A DNA stretch of 54,108 bases from a virus. This document shows positions 29,221 to 39,842 of this stretch, one piece after another (within the stretch, counting starts at the first letter, position 1; every line of letters starts with the position of its first letter). A program made the position numbers and the translations under genes. The DNA lies in IMG/VR virus record IMGVR_UViG_3300010883_000038, positions 1-54,108 of that record; one strand, written 5' to 3'. The notes beneath the pieces were generated by a model. It made no database searches. It had not been told where the DNA came from and worked only from the letters and a program-made list of their open reading frames with translations.

Positions 29221-31338
29221 TTAATTGGAATTCGGTAAAAATATATCTAGAATATTGCCAGATTGTGTGTTTGTGTTTATTATCTGCAACCTATATGATG
29301 GACTGCTTGGCGTACCGTTTGTTGTCGGACCTTTGTGGTTTGTTATTGGGAATCCAACATTATCATCAGCAGACGTACTAATATCAGTTACGTCCGGTTT
29401 GTAAAATATAGACATTTTTTTAACATTCGACGCTTTAATAGCATCTAAAAATATCTTATCAGACATCATGAAATTTGGATATTGTTTTGGTGCGCCTTTA
29501 AAAGATACAAATTCTACGACAATAACGTTACGATAAGAATCTAATCTAACCTTATATTGTGGAGATAAATTAGAAGAATTCCCATGCGCATCGATAACGC
29601 ACATAGCAAATATCTGTTCAGAGTCTGGCTCTATATTCACAGCGTAATTACTAACAGGGTAATTATATGATGTCACTAATCCGCCAACATTTTCTATTGT
29701 TTTAAAAGGCTCGATTCCGTCATAAAACATCAACATTCTTTTCAATTTAAAAGGTGTGTTCGTATTTGGCCTGGAAAACACCTGATATCCTTTAATATCG
29801 CCTATAGGGCCGCCGCTGTCGTTTATTTGACCCATTGGCATTCCCCATCGCATGTTAAGCTTTACACCGTCCCAATCAAACTGAATTGCCTCGATTGGCG
29901 GAGGAGGGACGGTTTCTATTGCAGAAATTTCGGCTGTTTTAGACTGAGTGCCTATTATTAAAATGTTCTCTGCATCGTCTCCTTCGTATTCTTTATACCT
30001 TAGAATACACAATGGATGAATATTATATTTATATTTTGCTCCGTATTTAACGTTATAATCTTTAAATTCAGACTCTGTTCTATTAACAATTGCAATTGAA
30101 GGCTTGGCTATGGAAACCCCGGAAGTTATGTCATGCTTAAAAATTATATATCCAATTACCGATATCCCTTGTAGATCTCCGTTAACTGGGTCATCGTTTA
30201 AAACGATTGGATCTACCAACATATTATATTCATCTAAATTAAACAATAACGGTGAAACAACTTTTCTTTGCCTAACTTGCGCTACTTTTAAAGTGTCTAG
30301 ATCTTGAGAGAAATTTACACCATGGATAGAAAAAGGATTTAATGCCGCGGCTTCTCCTATATCGTATACGAAATCAGTTGCAACAAACGTTTGCAACGAA
30401 GCTTTAGAAATTGTATCTGCTGACTCTATAGTAGGTCTGGCTGTTGATGTGTTTAAATATGTCGGGACAGGCAGAGCTATGTCTGGTAGCAGTTTATTAA
30501 ATAATTCTACGTTTGCTGGACTAGATGCGCCACTGAAGAATGCGTCGACGGTATTCGTTGCAGTACCTCCTGATGCGTTTTGGACGAAATTCTGCATTGT
30601 TAATATTTCACTAGTTAATTTTGTATAACCGTTAGACTGTAGCATTAATTCAGAAGTTATTTTTAAAAGATTTTCTTCACTTAAAATATCATTTATGCGA
30701 TTTGTTAATAGAGGCCCCATGGTATCATCAGAAGCCATAGTGTTAATTTCGTCGAATTCTAACTTTATATATCTAGGATCTCCATACTTTGTTTTAAAAC
30801 TATTGGCTGTATACACGTTTTGGTTATATTCATCTGTCGTTTCGTCTTTAGTGAAATATCTATATACAAAACTTGCCCTAAGCATTTTAGGATCTGGTAA
30901 ATTTAACGAGTATATAGGACTAGATGGAACTGCTGTAATGGCTGTACTGTTGTCTTCGGTATCCTCCGGATCAACTATATCTCCGGCAGTTGTGATATCC
31001 AAACGTGTTGCCGTTTGAGCTCCACCCGATGTATAGATGTCGATTGGATCTTCATCTTCTTCCGATTCAATATCTGGAGCTGTATCTTCCGTTTCTTGTT
31101 CGTAGTCCGGGCGAGGAACATCTGATTGCCCCGCTTCTGGAACTATAGGTGAATTTACAACCGAATAGTCGTCTTCGGAATTTCCAGAACTTAAGATTGG
31201 CAATTCAGAATCGCTATCTTCGTCAAACGCTTTGGATAGAGCTCTGTTTTCTAAACTATTCTCTTGGACTGGTAACTGGCTAGTGGGTGCAAGCCGTCTG
31301 TTGCCGAAGTCTCCGTTGTTAGTACCGCCTTGTTGCAT
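29221..31338 (-). CDS. Virion protein with fibronectin-like domain, 705 aa
   Basis: A 705-aa protein, not assigned to a named family. The N-terminal 110 residues are acidic and low-complexity (repeats of D, E, S and P), probably disordered. The region around residues 500-620 looks like a fibronectin type III fold: FDWDGVKLNMRWGMP, then IKGYQVFSRPN, TPFKLKRML and a Y-A-V-N strand followed by EQIFAMCVIDAHGNSSNLS. Such domains are frequent in phage tail and baseplate proteins and can mediate surface contact. It begins three bases after the stop of the 1525-aa gene with an AAAGGA site, so the two proteins are probably made together. Role in baseplate or tail is inferred from context. Confidence 0.75.
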   Translation of the reverse strand: MQQGGTNNGDFGNRRLAPTSQLPVQENSLENRALSKAFDEDSDSELPILSSGNSEDDYSVVNSPIVPEAGQSDVPRPDYEQETEDTAPDIESEEDEDPIDIYTSGGAQTATRLDITTAGDIVDPEDTEDNSTAITAVPSSPIYSLNLPDPKMLRASFVYRYFTKDETTDEYNQNVYTANSFKTKYGDPRYIKLEFDEINTMASDDTMGPLLTNRINDILSEENLLKITSELMLQSNGYTKLTSEILTMQNFVQNASGGTATNTVDAFFSGASSPANVELFNKLLPDIALPVPTYLNTSTARPTIESADTISKASLQTFVATDFVYDIGEAAALNPFSIHGVNFSQDLDTLKVAQVRQRKVVSPLLFNLDEYNMLVDPIVLNDDPVNGDLQGISVIGYIIFKHDITSGVSIAKPSIAIVNRTESEFKDYNVKYGAKYKYNIHPLCILRYKEYEGDDAENILIIGTQSKTAEISAIETVPPPPIEAIQFDWDGVKLNMRWGMPMGQINDSGGPIGDIKGYQVFSRPNTNTPFKLKRMLMFYDGIEPFKTIENVGGLVTSYNYPVSNYAVNIEPDSEQIFAMCVIDAHGNSSNLSPQYKVRLDSYRNVIVVEFVSFKGAPKQYPNFMMSDKIFLDAIKASNVKKMSIFYKPDVTDISTSADDNVGFPITNHKGPTTNGTPSSPSYRLQIINTNTQSGNILDIFLPNSN

Positions 31339-31341
31339 AAG

Positions 31342-34300
31342 TTAACTATCCTTTGGTTGCAGAGTTGTACATTCAATATATATCTGAACGTTAAAATCGT
31401 TGTTAATAGAATTACTGTCTGCTGATTCGTTTAAATCAAATACATAATTATCATTATCGAGTGGTAATAAACTGGATGTACCAACCTCGTGCAACGCCGT
31501 GAGTGGTATTGATAGTTCTCCAAGATGGGTATAAAAAGAAAACACTCGGTCAAACACGTTTGGAGATAAAACCTTTGTTGTCATTTGGTCAGCTGAAAAC
31601 AATCTAGATTGGGTTATAGAAATAAAGTTTGTATATGTTTCGTATGCTGCAGCAATATTGTTACTGCTACTTTTTGCAAGATATTCGTGAAATGGTATTA
31701 TCTTACCATCTTTAACAAAATTCTCTGCGTTTGTAGCGGAAGTATAATCTAAAATCAAATCTAAATTATCATTCGCGAGCTCGTCTAGATACAATATGTT
31801 TGATTCTTTGTTAACGCTAAAGCTTGCCTCATCTACATTAAGACCGGCATATACGTTTAAATAAGTCTTAACTGCGAAATCGTCAAAATGATTTCGCATT
31901 ATCTGGCGAGCCAAGTCCTCAGAACCGAGTCCGGAATCATTTTGCACGGTTTCTATGATCCCTTTGAGCATTGTCTCTATTGTTGATGCAGCTGCAACTT
32001 TATATTTGTATGTATCTTTATCTATATACCCGTACTCTACTGTTTCAAATGCGGTACTTCCAATTTCAACGCTGGCAACTGAAGCGTTGTTAATAAACAG
32101 TGCCGGCCAATAATATCTCTTTATATCGTTGAATTGAATATTCCCTATCACAGATGTTGTTTTTTGATTAATTTTAATCAGCCGATTAACGATTGGGTAA
32201 TTTTCTGAATTGGTTTCTGACACTTGACTGTCAATATACCCGGCTGGGATTCCGATTGTTAATATTTTGCCTTCGTTTGGTTTTGCAACCCCAACATTGT
32301 CTGTGTGCTTTCCCACGACAGATGGAATAAGGGCATTATCGATATACTCTGTTATAATATTAGCATATCCTGTACTTAACGTTGAATTTGACGGCAGATA
32401 TCCGGAGTATGCTCTAGGACGCTCTTCTGATGCTATATATTCTCTTAAGATAGTCTGCCTTAAAGATGAGTATTCGACAACCTCTGCCATTTCTATACCT
32501 GGCAACTTTGCGATATCAAAAAGCACATCGGAATTTGGTATTTCACCCACAAGAGATATATCTGTTTTTATATTTTTAAATTTATCTATTATACTATCTA
32601 GAAACTGAATTATTCTTCTTGCATCTTCTCTTTGATATATACTATATGTGATCATACTACCCATAACCCCTCGAAGCGGAGGCGATTCGAATGCGTTTTT
32701 AGGCACCTCTGCATCATCGATCCATGTGTATGGAACAAAATCATCAGTGTTTGCTAAAAAACTATATCTATTTGCAGCTTTTTCTATAAAAGATCCGAAA
32801 GTCTCACCGGAAGTGGCTAGCCAACTAACTAGAACATCTGGAGTTCCCTCGGATATGATTTCTTTGGCATATGATGGAACTAATTGGTTTAATACAAAAT
32901 CGCTAGTATCTAATTTGTATCCAGCACTTTGCCATTTTCCATATTGACACGCCCATCTTGTTGGCCCCTTTGAAGGATCGACATTTTCCACAATTGGCAA
33001 AAACACTTTTGCAATTTCTGCCGAAATGAACGGTGTATTGTACCGCACACCAATGTAGAGTTTTCCTGTACCAAAATGATCTTTGCTAGCGTAGTGGCCA
33101 TCGATTGGCCACGGGAATGAAGACACTACCTTCTGTGAAATTTCGCTAGCGATTGTTAACACAAGAGCTCTAATTTGCAAATGATGATAATTGCCATTAA
33201 TGGTATATGTATCTGGGTTATTCTGCCATGGTTCGATTGATTTGTATATATTACTTGAAAACGGAGAACTATATATTTCATTTGCAATACCAGCTGCTAC
33301 CGAATCTGTATACGCCCCTGGACTTGTACTAGCGTACCCAGCGTCGTTTGCTAGCACCGCAATATCATAATATATGTTTTTTTCTATTTCGGAAAGCAAA
33401 CAGTTAACAATCGAAAGTGCGTTTTTGATAATGTCTGTAGCCTCGCCAGGATTGATATTTTTGGAAAGCCCCGGATTGCCTGAAATAATTGATAATAATC
33501 TATTTTGCAAAGTATCTGCCCCATCCCCTTGTTGGATTGGGACAGCGACCTGTGTTGTCTGATATGCAAAAAACCAAAAAACTTCTTCATCGTTAAAAAG
33601 CGATATTTGTGACAACAACCAAAAAGCGTATATTGCTTTCTTCGTATTGTATGAATCAACTCCGGCTCTTGTTGTGTCTGCAGCTATTTCTTCGGGATTG
33701 CTTGTGGCGATGATGGATGCTGACCCGTACTGTTTCCCCACTGGCTGATCACCCGGGTTTGGATTTTCAAATTCAACATCCCACCCTGTAAAGGAGGGAC
33801 TGGGTATCATAAATGAAATGCTGCCGCCGGCAGCATTTCCCCATGGCTTGGGAGACCATGCACTTAAATTACCAGAAGACCATGAATAAAGCGCTCTTAA
33901 TACTTCGTTTATCACTATTTGCGAGTTGCCTTTAGACGTGTAAGACGATATTTTTGATTTTGCTGCTTCATGAATAGCCGAATATTTTTCGTTCCACTCG
34001 TCTAAACCCTCAAATTTTAATGGTCTGTCTTCGAATATATTGGCTATATTTGGATCGATCCATTTTTCGACACCAGATATTAGCCTTTTTTCGGATGTTT
34101 CCGAATATATCCCCGGATTGGCAAAAGGCATAATCGATTGCCCTGCTGTATTGAACTTTAATATTTGAGCTAGTTTCTTAGAATTATCTAATAGACCAAT
34201 TTGTTCTTGCGTAATAGCATCACCTATCTCCTGCGACAACAAATTCTCAGTATTAAAAGTTAAAAGCGCTTCTGCATCCGATAAAGGTGAATTAGCTATA

Positions 34301-35919
34301 GCATAAGAGCTAAAAAGCTCTGCATATAGAAGTTGAGCTACATGAGCAGTCATTGCGTCTGAATTGCCAGCAAATCGCGATTTTATAGTTTCTAGCCCAT
34401 CGATCAATTTCTGATTTTCGGAAAGTGTAAAACTATATAGTTTGTTCTGATCATATTCCCCAGCATTAACACCATTGTACCCTAGATTTTGGTTCTGAGA
34501 TTCAGGTTCGGTGCCGGTGATGGTGTTACCGGTGCCGGAAAAAAGGTTGTTGGCGGCGTCGGTGGGGGCGCTGAGAGTGTTTTCAGCTTGACTGCTGTTG
34601 AAGTCTAATATTTGCATCAGGTCGGTCAAGCCCGGGGCATTGGATGCAGAAGAACCGACTTCTTCGTTGTTTGAGAGCTCTCTAGGATTATTAGAGCTGC
34701 CATTGACTTTCGAAAGTCCTGATTTTGATTGTTTAACACCGTTAATAAAATGATATAAAAACCAGCCCCCCGTAGAATTTGGAGATGTTGATAAGTCGTT
34801 ATACATATTTCTAACGGCTCGATTTAAATCTAATTCTTCGCCATATCCTAGGTATCCTAACCCATAAGAATTATAATCTTTCAATGTATCTATAAAAGAT
34901 TGTTTATAAACATCCACTTGTTTTATAAAATCAATGGCTTGATATAATTTCAGCACTTTTTGTTGATTTGTGTCTATTAACTCTGAATATAGATCCGGGT
35001 TGTTTAAAACAATATTATTAACAAAATCTATGACTTTATCTTGCTTTAAAATGTTAAATGTTAACGATGATTGTATCACATTCAATGCAGCGCTGTTAGT
35101 ACTAGAGTTGGGAGCTCCAGCAGCTAAAGGAGCTGTCTCCTGATATGTTGTTTGCATTAATATTTTCGGTCTATTTGTTGCAATCCCTAATTTACTAAGT
35201 GGCGCTGCAGGAGAAAGTGGGATTAAACTATCGTTATCAGCCATATGGCTTTGATGAACAAAACTTGTTGAATCGATATTGACAGATGTGCTATTTAGCA
35301 TCCCCAAAGCTGGATTTGATGATATGTCTATTGAAAGGTGTAGATTGTCTGGATCTTCGAAAGAAGTAGATTGCTCTGTACTATTTTCCCCAGCAGATAA
35401 TCCAGCAGCTTCTTCAGCAGCTTCTGCAGCTTTTCTTCTGAGACGATCGAAAAGGCTCTCTATTCCGGAAGATTCAGGTTTATTGCTTTCCGGATTTGGT
35501 GTTAAAGCATTGTCAACGGTTTCTGTATCTCGAGCTTCTATTTGCGTCGGGCTTTCATACCCCATTGAATATGCATCTAGATCTTCTTCATTCAGATCTA
35601 CTATTATATAGCCGTAGCCGTGCTTTTTTATGAAGTCTCCTGCATCCTGTGGAGCTGACTGTACAAAAGAAATATGGTATGACATGTCTAATTCTAACGC
35701 AGTCATGAAGAACGATAAATTTTCAGCGGTGGCCGTTTCCCCTGGGATAATATCGGATGCGTTTTCTTGAATGACCCTCACCATAGAGTCGACTACTTTA
35801 TTCGGGTCTATTTTATCTGATATGTTTTGCAGCTGCAGATGTATCCCCTCTAAGCTTAGCCACGAATTTAATGATGAGTCTTGAGCTTGGGGCGCATTTT
35901 CTCTACCGTTGTTAGACAT
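31342..35919 (-). CDS. Very large putative virion/baseplate protein, 1525 aa
   Basis: Not recognised. The 1525-aa product has no signal peptide or clear membrane helix and is rich in Asn and Ser. The N-terminus (residues 1-150) has a compact region with SFFMTALELDMSYHISFV and GYGYIIVDLNEEDLDAY. Residues about 140-190 include an Ala/Glu helix (RRKAAEAAEEAAG), and the long middle is mixed. Size and position among structural genes suggest a baseplate or tail-spike scaffold, or an injected virion protein. Codon use changes sharply over about 34495-34645 (residues about 425-473): codons there end in G or C, unlike the rest, suggesting an inserted segment. It starts with GAGGA about nine bases upstream. 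Confidence 0.75.
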   Translation of the reverse strand: MSNNGRENAPQAQDSSLNSWLSLEGIHLQLQNISDKIDPNKVVDSMVRVIQENASDIIPGETATAENLSFFMTALELDMSYHISFVQSAPQDAGDFIKKHGYGYIIVDLNEEDLDAYSMGYESPTQIEARDTETVDNALTPNPESNKPESSGIESLFDRLRRKAAEAAEEAAGLSAGENSTEQSTSFEDPDNLHLSIDISSNPALGMLNSTSVNIDSTSFVHQSHMADNDSLIPLSPAAPLSKLGIATNRPKILMQTTYQETAPLAAGAPNSSTNSAALNVIQSSLTFNILKQDKVIDFVNNIVLNNPDLYSELIDTNQQKVLKLYQAIDFIKQVDVYKQSFIDTLKDYNSYGLGYLGYGEELDLNRAVRNMYNDLSTSPNSTGGWFLYHFINGVKQSKSGLSKVNGSSNNPRELSNNEEVGSSASNAPGLTDLMQILDFNSSQAENTLSAPTDAANNLFSGTGNTITGTEPESQNQNLGYNGVNAGEYDQNKLYSFTLSENQKLIDGLETIKSRFAGNSDAMTAHVAQLLYAELFSSYAIANSPLSDAEALLTFNTENLLSQEIGDAITQEQIGLLDNSKKLAQILKFNTAGQSIMPFANPGIYSETSEKRLISGVEKWIDPNIANIFEDRPLKFEGLDEWNEKYSAIHEAAKSKISSYTSKGNSQIVINEVLRALYSWSSGNLSAWSPKPWGNAAGGSISFMIPSPSFTGWDVEFENPNPGDQPVGKQYGSASIIATSNPEEIAADTTRAGVDSYNTKKAIYAFWLLSQISLFNDEEVFWFFAYQTTQVAVPIQQGDGADTLQNRLLSIISGNPGLSKNINPGEATDIIKNALSIVNCLLSEIEKNIYYDIAVLANDAGYASTSPGAYTDSVAAGIANEIYSSPFSSNIYKSIEPWQNNPDTYTINGNYHHLQIRALVLTIASEISQKVVSSFPWPIDGHYASKDHFGTGKLYIGVRYNTPFISAEIAKVFLPIVENVDPSKGPTRWACQYGKWQSAGYKLDTSDFVLNQLVPSYAKEIISEGTPDVLVSWLATSGETFGSFIEKAANRYSFLANTDDFVPYTWIDDAEVPKNAFESPPLRGVMGSMITYSIYQREDARRIIQFLDSIIDKFKNIKTDISLVGEIPNSDVLFDIAKLPGIEMAEVVEYSSLRQTILREYIASEERPRAYSGYLPSNSTLSTGYANIITEYIDNALIPSVVGKHTDNVGVAKPNEGKILTIGIPAGYIDSQVSETNSENYPIVNRLIKINQKTTSVIGNIQFNDIKRYYWPALFINNASVASVEIGSTAFETVEYGYIDKDTYKYKVAAASTIETMLKGIIETVQNDSGLGSEDLARQIMRNHFDDFAVKTYLNVYAGLNVDEASFSVNKESNILYLDELANDNLDLILDYTSATNAENFVKDGKIIPFHEYLAKSSSNNIAAAYETYTNFISITQSRLFSADQMTTKVLSPNVFDRVFSFYTHLGELSIPLTALHEVGTSSLLPLDNDNYVFDLNESADSNSINNDFNVQIYIECTTLQPKDS
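34495..34645 (-). other. GC-rich codon island inside the 1525-aa gene
   Basis: Codons read ACC, GAC, GCC, GCC, AAC, AAC, then GGC, ACC, GGT, AAC, ACC, ATC, ACC, GGC, in a gene whose codons otherwise end mostly in A or T. The encoded segment is Ser/Thr/Asn-rich (for example NLFSGTGNTITGTEP). It keeps the reading frame. It looks like a linker acquired from DNA with different composition. Confidence 0.6.
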
Positions 35920-35968
35920 AATACTAACAATCCTCTTTTATATTTTTTCTTATGATTATCATATACTT

Positions 35969-38365
35969 TTATCTCAATTTACTGTTTTTTATTTTATCTG
36001 ATGACAATTTATTTGAATTGTTTCGAGGTTTTTCTATATAATTATATGTTTTTAAATCTAGTTCTAACGAAATTGTATTAAAAATTCTTTCCATAGCATA
36101 ATTTCTACCAATAAGAGCATACTTTATTTTGTTTGCTGCAATAGCCGGTGCGATAGTATCTATGTAATAAAATTTCCCACTTGATAATTTGTGTTTTCCT
36201 AAAGACGTCCAAGAACCATTTGAAGAATTAGCATATAACAATTCTACATGATCCATTTCATTATATGCGGTTTTAGGTATAGTAGCTTCAATTATAACGT
36301 ATGCTGCTGACTTGCCTTGCGCGCCTAATTTGCATTTTAAATTAAACGGACTTGTTACGGTATTGGTTTCTCCGGGCATGGTCAGAATGACTGCTTTGTT
36401 TGTCAACGATTCAACTTTCATTTTGTGTTTTGACTCTCCTAACTTTGGAATTATTCCAAAATCTTTTGAAAGTGGTGAATCGTATATGTAAGGATGATAA
36501 GAATACCCAACTTTTCCATCTGTAAATTCATTTGGAACAGTTAACTTTACAGGGTTTTGCAAAAATGAAAGTTCGTTAGATAACAAGTAATACCCAACTC
36601 TCAACTCGTATGTATAATCTACGCCAGGTCTTATTCTCGTTAATCCATATCTAGATGAAAAGTCGCTGTCGATAACAAATTTCCCAGATACAGAGAGCTC
36701 TTCAGTTAATTCTACTGGGATATCACTCACATTCTTTGATGGGTTAATCACAAAAGTATCGATTATCCTGGATTCTTCTCGAGCTCTAGAAGAATGCCTA
36801 ACCAATTGCAATAAGCCTATCTTTTTTTGTTGTCGACACGCTTCGAATATACTATCCTCTGGATTGTTTAAATCGTCTGTTGCTAGTGGGATCCAAAGAT
36901 CTGGAATAAATACAGAAAACTTGATTTCATGTACATTGTTAATACTATTTATACTGCTTTTTCTAAATATAATTCCGGAGATATCTTTTTCAAACACTCT
37001 TGAAATTTTATTTCCAACGTGACTTTCTAAGCCCCATTTATCGATAGTGAAAAAGTCGTGTTGATAAACCGAATTAACTAAGGCTATAGATTTATCGATA
37101 TAATCAACATAATACTCTGACTTTCCTGTACCGTCGGGCAATGTTATATTAATCGCTGAAAGTCTTATTTTTTCTCCAGACAATAAATTTTCTCTAATAG
37201 CATATAATTTCGAAGCGTTTCTAGGATAATTGTATATTTTAAATTCTAGTGCCTCTCCTGACGTCCCTCCTCGCGAAACTTGATATGAATTAATATTAGC
37301 GGTTGTTGGCGCATTAATGCCTTGGTGGACGTATGTTTGAGACCAACACATATTTTTGCCTTCGACACGGGGAACAACGTTAAACATCAAACCAGATGAG
37401 GAATCTACTGCGAGTTTGATGGCCGGTGTTGATTTGCTATTAAACACCCCTAACGACTGATATCGATCTTTCTCGGGAGCTGCCGATAACCTTCGAACGA
37501 ACAACTGAAATTCTGTTATTGAATTACTAAATTTGCTGCTTACGTGTACATAAAATCCGGCGCTGTTTTCTGACATTGTTATATTAAAGATTGGTTTTTT
37601 TCTAGTTAGAATTTTCCATACCGATAAATATTTAGGATTGTTGCTTTGGTGGAGCGATTGTTCTACTTTTGCTGCTGACTTCCCAACAGTCCCTATGGTT
37701 TTGCCGTTTTTGTTTTTTAAATTAATCTTTATTGTTTCGTTTTTCGATACCTTTATTATAGAAGTTATAACAGTTTTTTTAGGAACTATTTTTTGCTTCA
37801 CAAATTTAACTAATGGAGTGAATAAATTTTTACTAATCTTTGGTGAATCAGCTGAGAATATTCCTGACGATAGATTGCTTTTTTGTGATAACTTTGATGC
37901 CTGAGCATCATATGAAACTTTTTTTGCGAGTACCTTTCCGAAATCAACCTGCAATATTGGCAACGGTTTAAACGTTTTCTCCGAGTATGTTGGCGTCTCT
38001 CTTATTATTTCGTCTTTAATTTGTTCTGACTTAGACTTGCCTAAATCTCCATGCCCTATAGACATTTTAGGATCGATACTAGCCATTTTTCTAGTCTTAT
38101 TATCAAAAGATGACTTTACAGTGTCTTTAACAATTTTAGATATATTTGCTTGATCTTTTTTCATGTTGTTAGCGCGAGGTTTTGCAACAGTTACAATCTC
38201 TATTTCGTTAATATCTTCATTTATTAATTCCGCCATGTTTGATTCAATACTTATTACGTACTCTACCATATTCGTGGCTGGGTTTAAACCTCGAGCGACA
38301 GGCTGAACGTCAACGCTAGCATTGCTTGTTTTAGGAATAACGTTTTTGTTTTTAAATATTGACAT
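35969..38365 (-). CDS. Large putative virion protein with beta-sandwich repeats, 798 aa
   Basis: Not assigned to a family. The 798-aa product has a basic, Lys/Ser-rich N-terminal 230 residues (many K, for example FKNKNVIPKTSN and KQKIVPKKTVITSIIKVSKNE). Several immunoglobulin/fibronectin-like stretches follow, including GVDYTYELRVGYYLL, ISGIIFRKSSINSINNVHEI and NKIKYALIGRNYAMER. The end is basic. This resembles the 705-aa protein in style. The layout of a basic tail plus repeated beta domains would suit a baseplate or tail-surface protein that binds polysaccharide or neighbouring subunits, which is inference. It starts three bases after the stop of the 299-aa gene. Confidence 0.72.
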   Translation of the reverse strand: MSIFKNKNVIPKTSNASVDVQPVARGLNPATNMVEYVISIESNMAELINEDINEIEIVTVAKPRANNMKKDQANISKIVKDTVKSSFDNKTRKMASIDPKMSIGHGDLGKSKSEQIKDEIIRETPTYSEKTFKPLPILQVDFGKVLAKKVSYDAQASKLSQKSNLSSGIFSADSPKISKNLFTPLVKFVKQKIVPKKTVITSIIKVSKNETIKINLKNKNGKTIGTVGKSAAKVEQSLHQSNNPKYLSVWKILTRKKPIFNITMSENSAGFYVHVSSKFSNSITEFQLFVRRLSAAPEKDRYQSLGVFNSKSTPAIKLAVDSSSGLMFNVVPRVEGKNMCWSQTYVHQGINAPTTANINSYQVSRGGTSGEALEFKIYNYPRNASKLYAIRENLLSGEKIRLSAINITLPDGTGKSEYYVDYIDKSIALVNSVYQHDFFTIDKWGLESHVGNKISRVFEKDISGIIFRKSSINSINNVHEIKFSVFIPDLWIPLATDDLNNPEDSIFEACRQQKKIGLLQLVRHSSRAREESRIIDTFVINPSKNVSDIPVELTEELSVSGKFVIDSDFSSRYGLTRIRPGVDYTYELRVGYYLLSNELSFLQNPVKLTVPNEFTDGKVGYSYHPYIYDSPLSKDFGIIPKLGESKHKMKVESLTNKAVILTMPGETNTVTSPFNLKCKLGAQGKSAAYVIIEATIPKTAYNEMDHVELLYANSSNGSWTSLGKHKLSSGKFYYIDTIAPAIAANKIKYALIGRNYAMERIFNTISLELDLKTYNYIEKPRNNSNKLSSDKIKNSKLR

Positions 38366-38368
38366 GAT

Positions 38369-39268
38369 TTACTCAAATAATATAGACATAAGTCTTATAA
38401 ATTTTGGATTGTTATGATCGTCTCTATACATTTTCCCTAGATGGTATATAGAACCTAAGAATTGCCCGGTATCATCGAAATAAGATCCATAATCTACCAT
38501 GGCTAATTTGTTAACCTCATTTTCTTTTGGCTCGAAGCATTGAAGAACAAGATTTGTTATTTGATCTGATGACTCTATATTTACCGTACGAACTTGAGAA
38601 TTGACGCCTAAACTGTTTTTTAAACTTGCAAATGTTTTTGTTGGCTCATAATTTAGCTTAACATATGTTGCCAATGGCTGAACTACGTTGTTTGATTCGT
38701 ATATTGGCGCCATGTATCTAAATTGTGGCTGGGAATTTGTTGTTTCGTGTGCCCATATTGCGGATATATTTTCGATTTGTCGGGTAGCCTTTTTTACAGG
38801 TTCAAAACTAACTTCATATTTGCTTAAATTAAAATACTCTTTTAAGACACGAGGATTGGTTGATCCTATAATCTGCAAATGGTCGATATGATCTATAGCT
38901 GTTTGTATAATGTCGGCTGATGAACTGTATATATCAACAGCGCCTGATAAAAATGTTGCTGCAACGTTAGCATCATCGTTAGCAACCGAACCGTTAACGA
39001 CGCTTTTCCCGGATGAAGTATCCATAGAAATAGAGTTTTTACTATTAATCTCTGGAATAATAGTGTCTGTGTTGCTTGAATAAGCCTCAAACATTATTCT
39101 AGAGCCAGCATCATCAGCAACCCCGGTGCCGTCATCTCTATAGAACATGCCATGATCTGAAAAGCTGGCGAATTCTATTTTAAACGTACCATCGGCTATT
39201 TGCCGGCGACCATTGTTTGTGATTAACACATCCATGATTCTTTGTTTGCTATTTAAAATCCCTGCCAT
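38369..39268 (-). CDS. Virion protein of the 'DVLITNNGRRQIA' type, 299 aa
   Basis: A 299-aa protein whose N-terminus (LNSKQRIMDVLITNNGRRQI, then DGTFKIEFASFSDHG) matches the 240-aa protein at 28455. The two are probably diverged copies of the same structural family. The C-terminus (DTGQFLGSIYHLGKMYR followed by a short tail) resembles the end module of other structural proteins here (a small strand, G/N-rich turn and a Leu/Phe-rich end). It begins the run of seven large genes and follows a gap of about 165 bases. The start has AGGAG eight bases upstream. Tail or baseplate is the likely location. Confidence 0.75.
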   Translation of the reverse strand: MAGILNSKQRIMDVLITNNGRRQIADGTFKIEFASFSDHGMFYRDDGTGVADDAGSRIMFEAYSSNTDTIIPEINSKNSISMDTSSGKSVVNGSVANDDANVAATFLSGAVDIYSSSADIIQTAIDHIDHLQIIGSTNPRVLKEYFNLSKYEVSFEPVKKATRQIENISAIWAHETTNSQPQFRYMAPIYESNNVVQPLATYVKLNYEPTKTFASLKNSLGVNSQVRTVNIESSDQITNLVLQCFEPKENEVNKLAMVDYGSYFDDTGQFLGSIYHLGKMYRDDHNNPKFIRLMSILFE

Positions 39269-39434
39269 ATTATAAACTCCTAACCTAATTATGCCTTAAA
39301 CTAGAATTTAGATAGATGCGTTTGAATATATAACATTAAGATTTTTTTATATATTCGTTATTCCCTTCTATCTAACTGCTTATATAGGCCTTACGAACTT
39401 TATCCAGCCCCTAAACTGTTTGCCATACTCTCGA

Positions 39435-39782
39435 TTAATTAGCTTTTTTTTCCTTATCTATTAAATCATCGATTCTTTCGGCGAACTGTGATAGATAATC
39501 TATTTTATCTTTAAGCCTATGAACTTGTTCTTTTAAACTTTCGCAATACTCTACTGAACAAGATACCACCTCTTGTAACCCTGAAGCCAATATAGCGATT
39601 CTTTCGTCGATAGAGCTAGAAGCGTTTGCTGCAACTATTTTTTCTCTAATAAGATTAGTAGTTCTAGATGACAACTCAGCCGTTGCTGTGACTCCATCAT
39701 TAGCTAACAAAAGCTCGGCCTTTAAACCGACTATTTCTTTTTCAAATTCTAATTTTATAATTGACATATACAACATTCCCAT
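39435..39782 (-). CDS. Small coiled-coil protein, 115 aa
   Basis: Not recognised. The 115-aa product (or 110 aa from the ATG at 39767, which has a better ribosome site) is helical. It contains heptad-like stretches (EFEKEIVGLKAELLLAND, and VHRLKDKIDYLSQFAERIDD) and ends with DKEKKAN. One central segment has two Cys (VSCSVEYCE). It could be a small chaperone or assembly factor for the fibres or tail, or an accessory baseplate protein. It follows an AT-rich spacer (39783-39889) that carries an AATAAATAT-type element (minus strand ATATTTATT). Confidence 0.6.
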   Translation of the reverse strand: MGMLYMSIIKLEFEKEIVGLKAELLLANDGVTATAELSSRTTNLIREKIVAANASSSIDERIAILASGLQEVVSCSVEYCESLKEQVHRLKDKIDYLSQFAERIDDLIDKEKKAN

Positions 39783-39842
39783 CTAAACTATACGCTCTTT
39801 TAATAATAAATAAAAGTCTATATAGTGTAAACGCTAATATAC

